Assembly: GCA_947179485.1 (NCBI GenBank)
Contig: OX359249.1
Span: forward strand, 44,653,415-44,717,414
Length of the DNA: 64,000 bases
Direction: 5' to 3'
Origin: Allacma fusca
Lineage: Eukaryota; Arthropoda; Collembola; Symphypleona; Sminthuridae
Made by a program: the position numbers and the translations under genes. Of this stretch, positions 33,803-48,000 are shown one piece after another; the stretch's first letter is position 1, and each line of letters opens with the position of its first letter. Below the pieces are notes generated by a model. It saw nothing but the letters and a program-made list of their open reading frames with translations. It did no database searches and was not told where the DNA came from.

Positions 33803-36029
33803 CTAGAAAAATGTAGTCATGTCATTGATAGCCCCTATAAGAATGAAATCTTGGAACGGATGTGCATTTTGCAAGGAAAGAATGAATACCTTTACTCCGT
33901 GACTGATCTCCGGATGTAAATGGGTTTTAACATCTGTGGCCGATACTACTCTTCCGCTGACTGTTCTTCCAATTAATATTACCTCGTGATCCTCTGCATA
34001 GCGAATAACTGGAAAGACAAATCGATTTCACTTTAATCTTCACAACCTCGAAGACAACTCATTGTTTTTTATTACTGTTTGTAAGGTATACAATCATTCA
34101 GCGCAGCATAAAAGTAGAAATATTAGTAAATTGACTATGACGTTTTTTATTTACTGCCATTTGTCTTGTAAAAATGCTTAATACTGTTAATTCATCCACA
34201 AACCATTCTCAGAGAAAGTATCCACTTGAGGGCCTAACCAGGTCTCCGCATCCTCTTTGACACACGTCTCAATAAAAGCAACGCCTACAAACCAAAGCGA
34301 GTGAAATTCGGACTTCACGCGTGAGTCCGGATGAGGATACGAATTAGGACACACATGTACGGTCCTAATAGGATCCAGTAATTCAATGTCGCGTAACATT
34401 CGCCTAATCTGAGACCTCACTATTGCACACCAATCCCAATGAGACAATGTATCCGTTGCTTCCAGATCGGATTTAGCGCTTAGCACAATGTAACATCTTA
34501 AGAAAAATATTTTGCATTATTAACCATGTAAATGTATCTGATTCGACTAACTTAAACAAACAACAAGAGTTATGTTCGTTCTATTATTGCAATAATAGTC
34601 GAGTGTGCACATATCTGTAAGATGGAGACAAAATTGATTACGAGAAATCTGCCCGAAAGAAAAAGTCTTGTGGAGCAAAAATCTCCTTCCAGGCTTCTTC
34701 CTTTATTCCATGAAAATTTATGATTTCGTTCGCTGAAAATTCCAGTACAATCTGATGCATTTCAAATACTAAAAATATCGCAATGAAGTCACTCGTTGTT
34801 GCGGAAACAACAATTATATATATTTGAAACATACCCCGTTTAAATTCCTGAACCATGACTCGGCGTGTTGAAATTGTGGCAGTATGGGCCGAGTTTCGTT
34901 GAGGATAAGACGGAGTAAGTATTGGCATCCGGTCAGCTTTGTCGAAGGAATATTCCTGTAAATATTATTAAAATATTTTGAAAAGTATCATTTGTGCATC
35001 CAATTTCCTTATGTAAAATCCAAAGACTATCATACGTGAGGATTCCAAACTTGAAGAACCGGAGCGTCAGCATTATTGGCTTCTAGGTGATTCAGTTTCA
35101 CTGGGTTAGGCCACATCCAGGTCGCATACTTAGCGAAGAAAGTTTGCAAAAGTAGCCAACTAGAAATGTTGACATCAGGTATTTCAGTTATTACTTTCGC
35201 CAGAAGTACAGTGAGGGCCATTCCACTAAAATATCCAACCGAATTATTATAGATGGCTCTTCCTGCAAACACACATCAAGAAGTGAAATTTTATACGATA
35301 GTTTAGAATCTCAGACTTTTAGATGGGCGTAAAAATTATTAAGGAAACTCACTATTAGACCATAGTTTTATAGATCGAAGGACCAACCGAAATATTTCAG
35401 TATGCGGCTGAATTAACTGCTGGATATTTAAGCAGTCCCTGAAACCATTTAAACTCCTCACAGAATGAATGTCCATGCCTTTCAAACAGATATCATCTAG
35501 CAGTTGCTGAGTTGTGGGTAGTACCTGGCCATTAAAGCAGGCTAACGCTATATCCAAATCTATTCCAAGAAATCGAAATTTCATAACTGGGACGTATGTT
35601 TTTTCAATTTTCCTTAAACAGGAAATCTGATGCTCATGTTTGGATTTTATTAGGTTGTAAAAATCGGAAAAAAAATCCTGTCGGCTAATTTGTGAAGGAA
35701 CAAGTAATAAAATGTCCACGTCAGCGCCTGGACCATGTATCCCTAATTCGTAAGATCCAAGAGTCAGAAACATGCCTGTGATTACTGGCTGCAAAAATTA
35801 ATTTTAAAAGAAGTAGCTGTTCATTAGTTCCACTTGGACAAGTTGCAAAATAAAAATAATAGTTTATACATACCCCATCGCCATTACTTGGCTTGCCAAG
35901 TTGTGATCTGACCCATGCATTAAAAATTGCCTCAAAATCTTGCAAGATTCGCTTGCGGTGCAAGCAGTCATCTAGTGGTTCGAAACAATTATTCGACTTT
36001 AGAAACGATTCCATCACAGGAGTCGACAT
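33803..36029 (-). CDS. Canonical-type poly(A) polymerase, short form
   Basis: Seven exons in transcript order: 36029-35874, 35788-35353, 35262-35036, 34955-34835, 34768-34642, 34496-34204 and 34008-33803 (521 residues). It should add poly(A) tails to pre-mRNA 3' ends. The nucleotidyltransferase signature LGSYELGIHGPGADVD carries Asp75 and Asp77, and GIDLDIALA gives the third catalytic Asp131. RSLNG, KLW, WMWPNPV and TPSYPQRNSAHTATIST follow in family order, then the RNA-binding domain. Length stops near the end of the conserved core (vertebrate PAPOLA is about 745), so the nuclear-localisation/Ser-Thr tail is missing. Skipping the last intron would end the protein at 34187 (458 residues). The ATG at 36029 has an in-frame stop upstream; the usual extra N-terminal residues are absent, so an upstream exon is possible. 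A testis-type or cytoplasmic paralogue is possible. Confidence 0.85.
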
Positions 36030-36979
36030 TGCAGAGCCAAAAACTTGCCTACATCGAATTACTTCAGATTTTCACAATGAACGCAGGCAAACTTAATCAA
36101 GAATACCTTCTGCAGAAGGTATTCAGCACTGCGTTAACACTCCTGCCGCATTGAACTTAACAGGGAAAGAAAACGCATAGAATCAAAACCAGAATGCGGA
36201 AATACCACAAATAGCTTAAATTTTTATTTCTTGGTTGTCTGAATTCACATACATATGGATGAAGGTACGCATAATAAAGATTTACATATTTGAGGAAAGG
36301 CATGTAATAATGCAAATACAATCCCCGGATTGATATTTCATAAGCTTCATTCTTAAATTACAACACCCAAAAAATGTTATTTTATTCCCCCTTCCCATCT
36401 AACTCATAAAACCCTCACGAATATTATTCCCAGCCTTTGGTACGACTTTTGTAATTTGAAAAATATTTTGAACAAGATCACAAAGCACGTTCCACAAGAT
36501 CCTTGGAACAAGTATAGCGTGACCTGAACCATAATTACGATATCGCTTAAAATACGGCGGTAGCAGTATAGTGAGGAAAGGGAATCGCCAATAGCATTTT
36601 GAGTTAAGCCCACATTGTGGGCGAGGTAATTATAGAATTAAGCCTTGCCAAATTTCTGTTGGAAATCAGTACTGTAATACACATTAAATAGTTACGAGTG
36701 AGCAAACAGTATTAGATATACATACACACACAACCATTGCACTACGGACTAATTTAACAAACCAATTATACTTGCATAATTAAATCCATATCTAGTATAG
36801 TGATGTGTCACCAAATCAATGCTAGTACATACAAGTACATATGCTAGTGTCATAACTAGGAAAAGTAGCACTCGGGATTACAATATGGTGGATGCTTGTA
36901 CTTAAAATCTAGGCTGTTCAAAAATTGGCCCTTTTTGGTACAGTTGGTACTGGTACGGGGTTTGCAATACGGAAAAATC
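36030..36979. other. Spacer between poly(A) polymerase and IBTK genes
   Basis: This holds the upstream region of the polymerase gene and the 3' UTR of IBTK, both read on the minus strand. Short ORFs here have no family match. Confidence 0.4.
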
Positions 36980-39900
36980 TCAGTCGATAGGGTTATCCGT
37001 AACTTTACGCCAGACAGGGATGGCATATTCATTCTTCGCAGAGACAAGTTCAACCGTTAAAGTCTCATAACCATCAAGGACATCCTGTGATGTGTAACGT
37101 TTTAACAGCTGATTAATGGCTTCATCTTCAATCTGTACAAAAATATGCAAGATAATGAAGAATATTTATACGAATTTACGAATATCTCCGCTAGGCTTAC
37201 ATGTTTGGATATTTTCATTTTACTGTATTATATAGAGGTATGTTGTATTTGACTCTACCTGAGATAACTGCAAAGGCTTCTCTAAAGCCTTTTGTAGATT
37301 TTCTTTCTTCCGCTCTTCCTGTTGCAAGATTTCATCAAAATTCATATTGCCATTAGTAGATTCTCCTTTTGAATTTTTCTTTGTAGCGGACAATCGTTCC
37401 CAAGGATTTTTTGGATCTCGACTCCAGGAGTTTGGACTAGTTGAAGGTACAGTTGAGGCAACTGTAGTTTTCGGAGACTTCGCTACTGCATCTAAACTAA
37501 CCCATTTCGTCTTTCTTCGACTTGATCCAGAACTAGCAATGCCATTAGAACTAACTGCTTCCCTTGTATTAGGCTGGACTAATTTAGTATTAGATGGAGT
37601 AGATTTCCCCCGATCCGGGGGACTGTTTTCAACGTTACCTAGAGTTTCTACGTTTGACTGCTGATTTTTAAATGTATCTGAAAAGCTTGGAAAATCACTC
37701 ATTTTTAAGGGAATTGAATATTTATGTGCTCCGCCGGTCTGTCTGGGAGTCAAAGGAGTAGGTTTTTCCTCTGGTGTATCCGGAAGTTTAAAATTTTTTG
37801 AAGGAATCGGAATTTTAATTCTAATGGGGGTGGCCGCAGCAGGCAATTGTTTTGAAGGCGGAGGAGTTTGTGTTGAATTTTTGTGCTTAGTAACTACAGT
37901 AAAACTCTTGTCATACGAATTTCTTGCTGCGTGCAACGATCCCGTCAGGTCGTCCACATCCACCTCGTCATCATCTAAGCTTATGGAATTGTTGCCCTCA
38001 ATTTCTTGATTACTACAGCTGGATAAATTCCTGTTTCTGCTTGGTAACTTGATTTTTGCTTTACTTTGCTGGGATTTGCGAGGAGTAACATAATCTGAAG
38101 TGGCGATATTATCAAGGTCTTCAAAATATTCTCCATACTTTTCTTCAGCATGTTTGTAAGCCGAACCCACAGGAGCAGTAGTATCTTTAATTTTCCGGAT
38201 TTGAATACTAGTAAACGTACCTCTATAGTAATTACTAACCTCTTGCATCATTTCCTCTGGAAGAGAATCCAAGTACCTGGGAATCAAATAATATGTTAAA
38301 TTTGTTCCTACTGTGTCCTCCGGAATAATTATTCATGTGTTAGCGCAATTCGAAAAAAAGCTTGCCTACCTATTCTCTAGTAACGGTGCCATGTTAAGGA
38401 CAATAAATTCCATGCACGATTCCTTGATTTGAGGTGCATTACAAACATCCGCTAATTGGATAATCTCACTGACAGTCTCCAAATTTATACAGTCAGCAAG
38501 TAAAAATTCAATCTCGCTCCGATATTGTTGCGATAACAGTAAGTCAGTCGCAATCAAGGCTTGTGATAGCACCTCTAAGTCTTTCCTAGTACCAGTATTT
38601 TCGTAGAATACTTTCCCTTCGTACAACAGTTTCATAAAAATGTTCATGACGACTTCTGAACTAGGAAATTTCAACTGTTTTTCAGCTTTTGTTCCCTGAA
38701 AAATACCAAACAAACTTGCACTTAACAACACAATCCCGTAAATACATCTACTCATAAATTGTAGTAGTTTAGCTTCAAAATTTGGAATGATTATTGCCTG
38801 AAACTAAAGTTATGAACTATACACTCATATCAATGAGACCAAACATCATATAAATTATATTCTTACTTCTAGCCAGAAATTTGACAGCAACATGCTCTTG
38901 AAGTATTCAAGGCGAGCGACCAATACACAAAGGTGAGCTTTAATTTGAATTCCATTATCGCTAATCAAGTCCACGTCATATAATTCAGGACGCACATCCC
39001 AAGAAAACTGTACATCCTTAGCTCGACTGCATGTACTGCGATTTTCTCCATTTTCCAAATGAACCATTTTGAGCCTCTTGTTTAGATCATTTAAACCTAA
39101 TTTTCTAGAATACACTTTCAGCAGTTCAAGCCAATCTGGATCATCAGGAGAGTACATAAACTTGCCAGAAGTAGTCATATCACAGTCATTAGTGTATAAA
39201 TACTGCAGTATTTGTTCAAACACTCGAGGCTCCACGTCTTTGATTACGATTCTTGGAGCCCTATCTGTTAGCCCATTCAAATCCTTGAAAATCTGATCGT
39301 ATAGATTCTTACACCTGGATGCTACAATAAATCGATGAGCAGGAAACAAGGACTTGCGAACCTATATAACAATAAAGGTGAGGTATTAAAATATATATGC
39401 AGATTTAATAAAACCAATAGGTTCCTACGTGTACATATTACCTGAAAAACTACATCATGGACACCGTCTTCGCAGCTTGCTTCTTTAAGTAAATCTCCAA
39501 AGTCTCTGCTTATTTCGCTAGGCATAGTCATCGGCAGAATAACTTGATCCGCCTTTTGATGCCTCTGAGTAATGGCAAAGTTGTTTCCTCTTGGGTCACA
39601 AAAGGCTGCAATACCAGTATAAATATTGGGAATTCGTTTCACCTTGATCTGCTCCAGCATCATGTTTGAGAAAGGATCTTTTCCTGTATCTATTTAATTG
39701 AAGAAACATATTATTTATATTTCATTTGTACTTAACCATTCTGAACATTGAAATTTTCGGCGGCTTACTGTGCCGTGCGGATTGTTGGATAACATAACTC
39801 CACTGATTTACAGCCTTAGACGATTTCGAAGCTGAACTATTTCTGCTGGAGTAACAAGTGGGTGTCAAGCTTGCATTCCATAGTGCTTTGAAGCCTTCTC

Positions 39901-42506
39901 CAGTTTGGTTTATCAAAATTATTGAATTAAGACTGGCTGAAAAATCTTGAATTGTTACAGCCCTTCCTACATTAAATACAGCCAGGTTGAAATGGGACGC
40001 AGAACTGTTTTTGTTTTGCCCTTTATTTGGCGTCGAACTTTGATCCACGCCTTCTCTCCAAATAAGCAACCTCCCGGTTTGAATAAGCACAAACATGGAG
40101 AGTTTAACCGGAGCTTGACTTGCTCCCTCACTGTCCGCCTGAGAATTCTTATCTCGGTTCCAGCTTGTGTTGGAATGTCCGCCAACAAGTTGAATCTTTT
40201 GAATGTCCATGTGTCTTTGTAAAAACCGGAACATAAAAGTTGATACTTTATGAGAATAATAAAGTTAAATTTAAAGAGGTAAAAAGTTTTACCTGGTGTT
40301 TAGAGTGATGCAGTCATAATTTTTAAGAATGAATATATTTCCTCCAGTATGAGCAACTGCTGTTGCAGATTCAGTGCATGCCACATGGCTGAACTTTAAT
40401 TTATGGCCAGATCTATTAGATCTAGGATCTAAGTCAAACGGAAATACTACCTGCAAAACAAAGATACCTACGATAAACGGCATTCTACGAGTAAGGATTT
40501 ATATAAATAAAATCAGAGGCTGCATTTATCCTAAAATTAAAAATACCTTTGTCGGTTTCACCACTTTATCAATATTTTCAGGTTTCAGCATCTGACCGAT
40601 ATTAACACCACAAACATAAACATCATCTTCTGTCAAAAAAACCGAGTGCAAACGACTTGCTGCTATATCTATAATTTTTGTTGAAATATCCACATGTTTG
40701 GGCTGGAAAACCTTATTCATTGCGTGGCTCTGGCCCAAGACAAAATTTTCGTTTAGCCCACAACTCTTAACCTGCAATAAAAAAAGCACAATGGAGCCTT
40801 AAAATGTTAGTATAATTTCGACATACATCATAGTTCACTATTTAGACTAATGGCGTACATTCATGAGTAAAATGTAAATTTTACTTACCACTCCTGAATT
40901 AAGTAAAAACAACGAATGATCAGGACCAACCGCTACCTTCATGCACAGAGAATCCTTCCCTAATTCTATCTTTGCAGGCATAAAACCGGTAAACTCATTT
41001 CCAAGACCGAGTCTACCACCAACCCCGTATCCACAAGAATACACATGATTGGACCAATGCAAAAATAGTGTGTGATACCGCTCCAGTGCAACCTGCGAGA
41101 ACGGTAAAATATAACAGGTAAAACCCAATAATAATTCACATATAATGAAAACTTACGTATTCAGACCAAAGTTTGTCCTACCTGGATAAAGCAACTGCCG
41201 AGGTGGCCCCAAGGCATTTTTCTAGATTTATCCAATAATTCTGGCGTTATTTTTGGCTGCTCGGAACCAGTGCCTAAATTGTAATTTTCGTTGCTTCCCC
41301 AGACGTAAACTTCGTTTGGACCTCGGCTTACTTCATCTGACTTTAGACTAAGTGGACTGTCCACACGGCATAAGTCCAATGGAAAGTATCCTTCATTGTC
41401 TCCAATATTCAAAGAAGCGTCCAACTGGCAAAAGAAACTTTAGTTATATAATAACGAGCAGCATCCATAATTATTGTATACCTACAAATACTGAGTCAAA
41501 CTTACGCGGATTAGCGTCCGAGCACAATCCAAGTGTCCGAAATATATACTTCTATGTAGAGGTGTATATCCGGACAGGTCCTTCACGTTGACATCACAGC
41601 CTTCTCTCTTAACAAGCCATTCCACAACCTAACCAAATAATAAGGACTACATTACAAACCATAATATTGTAAAAATAGGGTTAGGAAATCATTTTTGCGG
41701 CTTTTCTTCCAAACTTCTAAGAGTTATTTAGTTGACCTAGGTTAATAATTTAGGCTTTAGAGACCAAGAGAATTATAAAAATCCGAATTTTATCAGGGGA
41801 AACTTTTTATTTCGAAACCCATCTTGCCATAAAAAAAAGTCCGAAGATGATTTTTCGACCAGTTAAAATTGAGATTTTATGCTGAGTATTTCGGCAGGCA
41901 CACCAGTAAAATATAAGCGACAATGTCGTTCAATTCGGCTAAAACGTTAGAATGGACAGATTATTGAAAAACAATTGTGACTTGGGATATTAGATGTTAT
42001 TGTTGCTCTGATGTGTGATCACAGGGAAAAATGGACAGATTTCGAAGATTTTGCTGATGTTGGGAATCTCCTAAAAAAATTATTTATCATTGTGGACGCA
42101 TGGTGTGACATTGGCTCCGAATCCACATTTCAAGAAAAATGTTTATGACTTATTCTTTACTCGGCCTATATCGCCTCAGCCTTGGTCTCTTAACGCGGGT
42201 CAATTAAGTCATTATTAGAAAATCCGGTCGAAAATATACAACAAGACAAACTTTTCATGACAGTTATGGAAGACTTTTACTTTAAAAATCACAGACCTTC
42301 GGCCTGCCGGTAGAGGAAGCAATATGGAGAGCAGTGCGTCCGAATTCATCTTTGATCTTATGGTATTTCATGCAAGTACTTTTCCATAAGCTGAGTACTC
42401 CTAGGTCTGTTCCTTTCGTTCCAATAGCACATATCTCTTGACCATGTTGGAAGGACCTGCACCTCTCTGTGCACTCCATGTCCTCCAGAAGCGGTCCAGA
42501 TGCCAT
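36980..42506 (-). CDS. IBTK: Inhibitor of Bruton tyrosine kinase homologue (ankyrin-RCC1-BTB)
   Basis: Twelve exons in transcript order: 42506-42297, 41628-41506, 41424-41182, 41092-40889, 40771-40547, 40450-40293, 40214-39769, 39683-39442, 39361-38867, 38695-38370, 38276-37259 and 37132-36980 (about 1280 residues; human IBTK about 1353). Ankyrin repeats occupy about residues 50-140 (DEFGRTALHIASS, LSGYTPLHRSIYFGHLDC). RCC1 repeats follow to about 450 (YSCGYGVGGRLGLGNE, HSVFLTEDDVYVCG). The first BTB lies about 595-690 (GVHDVVFQVRKSLFPAHRF) and the second about 738-870 (VARLEYFKSMLLSNFW). A Ser/Pro-rich linker ends in the family's C-terminal block (IEDEAINQLL, AIPVW). Known IBTK acts as a CUL3 substrate adaptor; here that is family knowledge. 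The exon 8 start could be 39689 (two extra codons), and the exon 7 acceptor at 40214 is weak but fixes the phase. Confidence 0.9.
41722..42217. mobile_element. Degenerate inverted-repeat element in IBTK intron 1
   Basis: TTAGTTGACCTAGGTTA and, further in, AGAGACCAAG near the left are mirrored at 42184-42217 by CTTGGTCTCT, TAACGCGGGTCAATTAA. The arms are imperfect and offset by about 13 bases. The interior is non-coding. This fits an old MITE that makes up most of the unusually large first intron; the exact ends are not determined. Confidence 0.45.
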
Positions 42507-45092
42507 TTTTCCCAGAGTCAATGACTATTGTCAGGCATTTTAGTTTACACGACAGTCGTGCAAAATCCCCCCTAACCGCCTCCGCTAAAATCCGTTCCAA
42601 CGGAATTTTCAGTGAAAGCCTTTGAAATCCCAATCACATACGGTATCTTATCCTTCAAGCCCCTGGCCTCCAAAACGAAAAATAACAGTGAGCTCTACTT
42701 CTACTTTAGCTCGCCATGATTGCGAATTAGGTGTAGGTTCCTATTTATGCCATAATTGTTTAACATGAACACACACAGACTTTAAAACTTTCCAAAACTT
42801 CCAAATTGTTAATTTGTTGAGTGACATCCACTTGATACTGCACAGTCATGTCTGGAGATTTAAGTGGTTTGAGATTCATTCAAAACAAAAGTAATTGTGC
42901 AACAGTAATAATTATTATAGTAACTTGAATCTATTATTTCTTTCACTTGTCTACAAGTTCCGGAATCTCTTCTCTGAATTCCCTTCAGTCCTTTACTTTA
43001 CTTCAACACCGATGATTTCCCTCCCGGACCGGTCAACCGCCGATTTCTAGTTATCCAGCGGCATAGACTCTGACTCTACTCTTAAAAACAAATAATCGCG
43101 GTTCCAGTGAGATTGGCTGAAATCAAAAGACAACTCAATCAGATCAAGTTCCAGCTCACCACACTTCATTGATTTAATCATTATGCACTATTATAAATAA
43201 TTACTAACTACCACAACCCATAACAGACGATTTTACATATCATTATTATGCAACTCTAATTTATTCTATCACCCTCCCCTTCTCATTCCAACACATCAAA
43301 TTGACAAACAAAATCTCTAGTACTTCATGATAATCATTTACAATGTCATCAGTGGGGTCCTACCGGTTAAAGCTGTCTGAGCTGATCTGGGATCACAAAT
43401 CACAAGTACTATTTATTCCCGGATCTCTTGCTCACAGGTCCAATCAAATGCAGGCAAATGTCCAAGTTGAAGTCTTGAATCCCGCTAATTTGGATGAGAA
43501 ATTAATTTGGAGAAATATGTTTTGGAGTTGACAGATGTAATTCCGTTTTGAACATGAATAATTCGTTGAATCCAATAATTGCAATTTTTATATTGAGGCT
43601 GGATCCGTAGCTTGTGCTGTAGTTATTCCTGATGTTTGTTATTTCGTAGGATTTTAAAAACATTAAACTTGAGGCACCTTAAGAAATCTGGATTTGAAAT
43701 CCACCTGTATCTCAGAGATAAATTCCAGACAACTACTTTTACTGTATGTTCTTATTTGACGCGTTGCACGTTGCACTTCGAATTGCAGATGAGTCAAGGC
43801 TAGTTTCAAAATATGAAGCTGCATATATGTACAGAGTAGGACTGGGGTTGTTGTTATGCAAGTGTATGCACTTTATTGTTACAGAAGTAGTGAATGTGAA
43901 TGGTGCTCTGGAGCTTGTGAAGGTTCGCACATGACTTACACATGAGCATTGAGATGTGGCAACTTTGAGCTTTCCCTCTATATGTCTCTGTAGGGGCTTT
44001 AAAGTTCCATTTAGCTTCTTATTTACTTACTGCCTGCATATCGTTCATTTAAAATTTAAAGTACAAAAAGGCAATTATAACTCCTATGTAATAATTATTG
44101 CTCTTTAAAAGCTCTCCTGACTTAATACAGTAACAGTGTAGGCTGGTTGGTTCTTCTGGTGTCGGAGTTGGCACTGGGACACAACCAGTAATTGGACATT
44201 GGGCCGCTTCTTAAGGATTTAATCTCACAGTGCCCCATACCCGCTATGCATGACGCCGTTTTTCCTTTCCACTATTTCGTCCTTTAATTAATGGGGAAAG
44301 GTGGGACGTCCTTCATCAGCTACGTATAATTACTGTTTTTACTGCAGAATAATGCAAATGTGACATGAATTTAATTCTATACATGGAATAACCTTACCTT
44401 GCGGCTTACTTTATAGTGTATAATCATACTCCTCGTAGGTTTGTGATGATTGGGTGGCTAACAGGAAAAGTTTCAATTTCAATAGGAACGGCACCAATTC
44501 AGTAGGACTATATGAGATAAATAATAATTTCAAATCCGACTCCGTTGGGGAAATAAGACAAAGATTTGATAGAAGATGTACAAAATGTTTCGGACTTTCT
44601 GTCCTAACACTAGGCTTGCGGGGCAAGTGGCAAAAGGGGCAGTCAGTTTGTGTCAGACACATGGCAGAATTGATAATGGGGGTAATGTGGGACACCCAAA
44701 ATTGTGGGGATTTTTTCCGGCAATTTTTTCACAAATTTTTGCTCCAAGAGAGAAAAGCATATGCTTCAGGCGAAACAGGGAGAGTATGTGGGATTCATCA
44801 TTCCTGGTTTAATAATTTTGCAGGTGTCATCCCGTCTTGTAGGTGACCATGAGAAATAGTAAAAACAGGGTTAAGTACATGCTTTACTTATAAAGACGCA
44901 AAGACAATTCTCGAGTTGCTTTTTTCCTGTTGTTCAATTAATAAAGTAAAATGAGTATCCCATGAAGATCAATGAAGAGCAGACAAATAAATAAGGAAAG
45001 GATAATATTGTCCTAAGGGGTTTTTATATTTTTTACAAGCAGAAAAATTGTATTTTCCTAAAAGCAAATATAGTATTTTCATTCTAGGTGTC
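42507..45092. other. Spacer between IBTK and DRC1 genes; one possible small ORF
   Basis: Upstream region of IBTK and downstream region of DRC1. A plus-strand ATG-initiated ORF at 43343-43531 (62 residues, ending IWRNMFWS) has codon use that looks more coding-like than its surroundings, but I recognise no family and no splice partner. Overlapping ORFs on both strands at 44411-44846 look spurious. Confidence 0.3.
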
Positions 45093-48000
45093 TTATTCTT
45101 CTACAGGGAACTGAGGTTCAACAGGGTTTTGTTTCACTTGAATTGGAACCGGGCATGGTGGGAACATCGGAACATTTCTTCTTACTTTAGGGGTGGAACA
45201 AGGAATGTCGCAGAATGGTTGTTGCAATGGATTGAACGTACCGACGACATTCTTCACCCCACAGTTTTGAATTCCTTTCGTTACATGCTTCTTTAACAAA
45301 TGACTTAATTCGTAATTTTGCCGATATAATTGAACAATATCCTCCACGTATTGGTTACGAACTAGAAAAACAATGAAATTTTAGCTTAAGTAAGGAAATC
45401 ATTGCATATGAATACCATTGGAACGAAACTGATCGAGTTGTACTTTTTAAATTTTCGTCGTATTCAATAAAAACTTCTTGAATTCCTTCCCATAGAATCT
45501 TGGATTTAGGATCTATTAGGGCTGTAAATTTGTTCCAATACTCTTTAATTGACTGCTTGCTGGGAAAGCATATTTTCGCAATGCGTGCGTCGCATAACTC
45601 CGATTTTGTGGGCACATCACTGAAAAAAGTCAGGAATGTAATATTCTCTGTGTCAATTTAGATTCATGGAAATGATTGATGGACAAACTCACACTTTAAT
45701 TTTGGCATTGTGATCCCTGCAGAATGCAGCCAAAGCTCTAAGTACATCGTTAGGCTCGATGTAAAAAAATTCTGAGCTGTCGAGCTGAGTACTTGGACAT
45801 GAAATCGGAGACTCAAATCCAGATTTGATGGAATTGGTACAGGATTTCTCCGGAGTTACCTGCTTCTTTCTGAATTCCTGCTCTTCTGAAGATTCAACTG
45901 AGGTGTCGGAGGAGTCCGTTATATGTCGGTGAATTTTGTTCGTTGAGGTTGGAAATCTGACAGAAGATCTTTCAGCAAACTGTTCGTCTTCCTGGGCTTC
46001 CTCAATATAAATTTCGCTTCCATCCTCACCGTAGTATTCTTGAATAGGTCGTGCTTGTCCACAATCTGATGTAAGTCCTGCAGCTACTTCCGTTACCCAA
46101 CTCAGAACTGTGGCTTTATTTGAGTCGCTGTTGGAGGGAGATGTTTACCATTTTAATTTGTATTACATACATACATGCACAAAAACAGAATCAAAAACTA
46201 TAGATAAAAACTCACAAAGGATCCTCATTGGTTGTTTCATCAGAAGCAGATTCACTTTCAACGATAGTCTCACAGGAACAACTGGACGAGGATTGTTCTA
46301 TTATCTCCCTAGGTTTTTCTGCATGCCTCTCTACTTGCACCAAGACTTTCGCCAGAGATTCATCCGACGAAAATTCTTCGATAATATGGAGCAGTGACGG
46401 ATTTGAATCGGTGTCCTTAGTACCGGCTCTCTCGTCAGCAAGATCTCGTGTGGACTGAGCCTCCGATGCTTTCTGTGTAATCGGAATTCCATAAACTTCT
46501 TGGATACCCTCAACATGAGCAAATGCTAATTCAGATAATATATCCGCAGCTGATTCAGTAATAGCCTCCGGAGGAAGGACAGTTGATTCACTATCTGTTG
46601 TCGACAACCTCGATGCTTCCGCTAACATATCTAATTGTTCTTGAAGTGAATCCTTCTGAATTAATTGGGTTTCTTCAATCTCCTGCTTTGAACTTTCTTC
46701 GTGAACTCCTTCTGCACTTACCATCATCTCTTGTGGGTGTACGGACTCCAAATCGGGCTACATAACAGTTAGCTGTATTTAACTCGAACATTCTTGGAAA
46801 CAAAGGGATACTAATGATCTGTACCTTAGAAATAATCCCTTTCATGATTCGACTGTGTCTTAAAATGTATTTAGCCAATTCCTGCATCTCATCAACATGG
46901 GTGATGCCTAAGACCTGGAAGAATCAAAATGGATGGACTTGATAATTATTATCAAGAATAATTAAGACTATAAACATAACTTCAAGGATAGGCATTAAAG
47001 GTAGGTTACATTAAAGGTATTTTATACTAAGTACAAAGCATTCTAATTTGTTTCCTAATGCCCAACCTGCATAACGGTATCAATATGAACAAGCTCTTTC
47101 TCAGCATCAATATACGGACTCATGATTTTTCGTAGTTTCTCTTCAACAAGGAATCCGGTCTGGTCGCAGATAACATTTGTAATATGTTTCATCAATTTTC
47201 TCTGTATTTCAGGATCTGGATCAGGACCAGGGCAGAACTCCTTCAGAAATATATCAAGGTACACAATATTTAATATTCTGAACATTAAATTCAATCACTG
47301 CTAGTTAAACTAATAAATGCGAATACCTATGCATTGTTATTATATATTTAATAAAATATTATTCAAAATAAATGTAAACATACAAATTCACTATTTGGTT
47401 CAACGAAGAGACTTGCGCGAGATTTCTTGACATCATATTCATTGACGTCTGGCTTGTCTTTTGTTCCCATAAAGGTGACAGACATGGCGGTAGGAATGTG
47501 ACTGGTTTCGGACTGACTCTCTAATTTCTCGGATGAATCTAGATGAAGGGAAAAAAATTGTACTATTTCCTCTTCAAATCCACTGTCAATTTTTATACAT
47601 TATTATGGGGGATGAGTACATTAGATTAGATCTTCTCAGCTGAATACTTTACCATTAGTCTCAGCACCGTCTTTGTTGTCAGAGTTAGTAGGAGGAATTT
47701 GATCAGTGTCATCACCACGGGGAGCAGTTGTAGTTCCGCAGCATGAAACTTTCCGCACGAAACACTGCACTTCTTCCGGCCGAACATCCAATGGTTCTAA
47801 ACTTGGTTCTAAAAAATCCTGTCCTAGCTGCTCTTGAATAATATAACGCTCACTTCCAAGTATTCTACATAACTTCTCCCGACATTCTTCCTCATTTAAA
47901 TTCCACATATCCATGAATTTATGATAGTCCGAGGCGTATATATGAAGCGTCTTCCGCTTTGCATCTTGACATAAGGCTTCAAGCCTGCGAATTTCCTTGA

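Noticed and set aside
39722-39768. IBTK exon 7 continued to the GTTAAG donor
   Set aside because: It leaves the wrong phase for exon 8; the GTAAGC donor after 39769 restores the frame.
45093-45361. DRC1 exon 12 read on to the GTATTC donor near 45415
   Set aside because: That donor leaves phase 2 and brings a stop at the start of exon 13; the donor after 45444 keeps the frame and the spacing seen in human DRC1.
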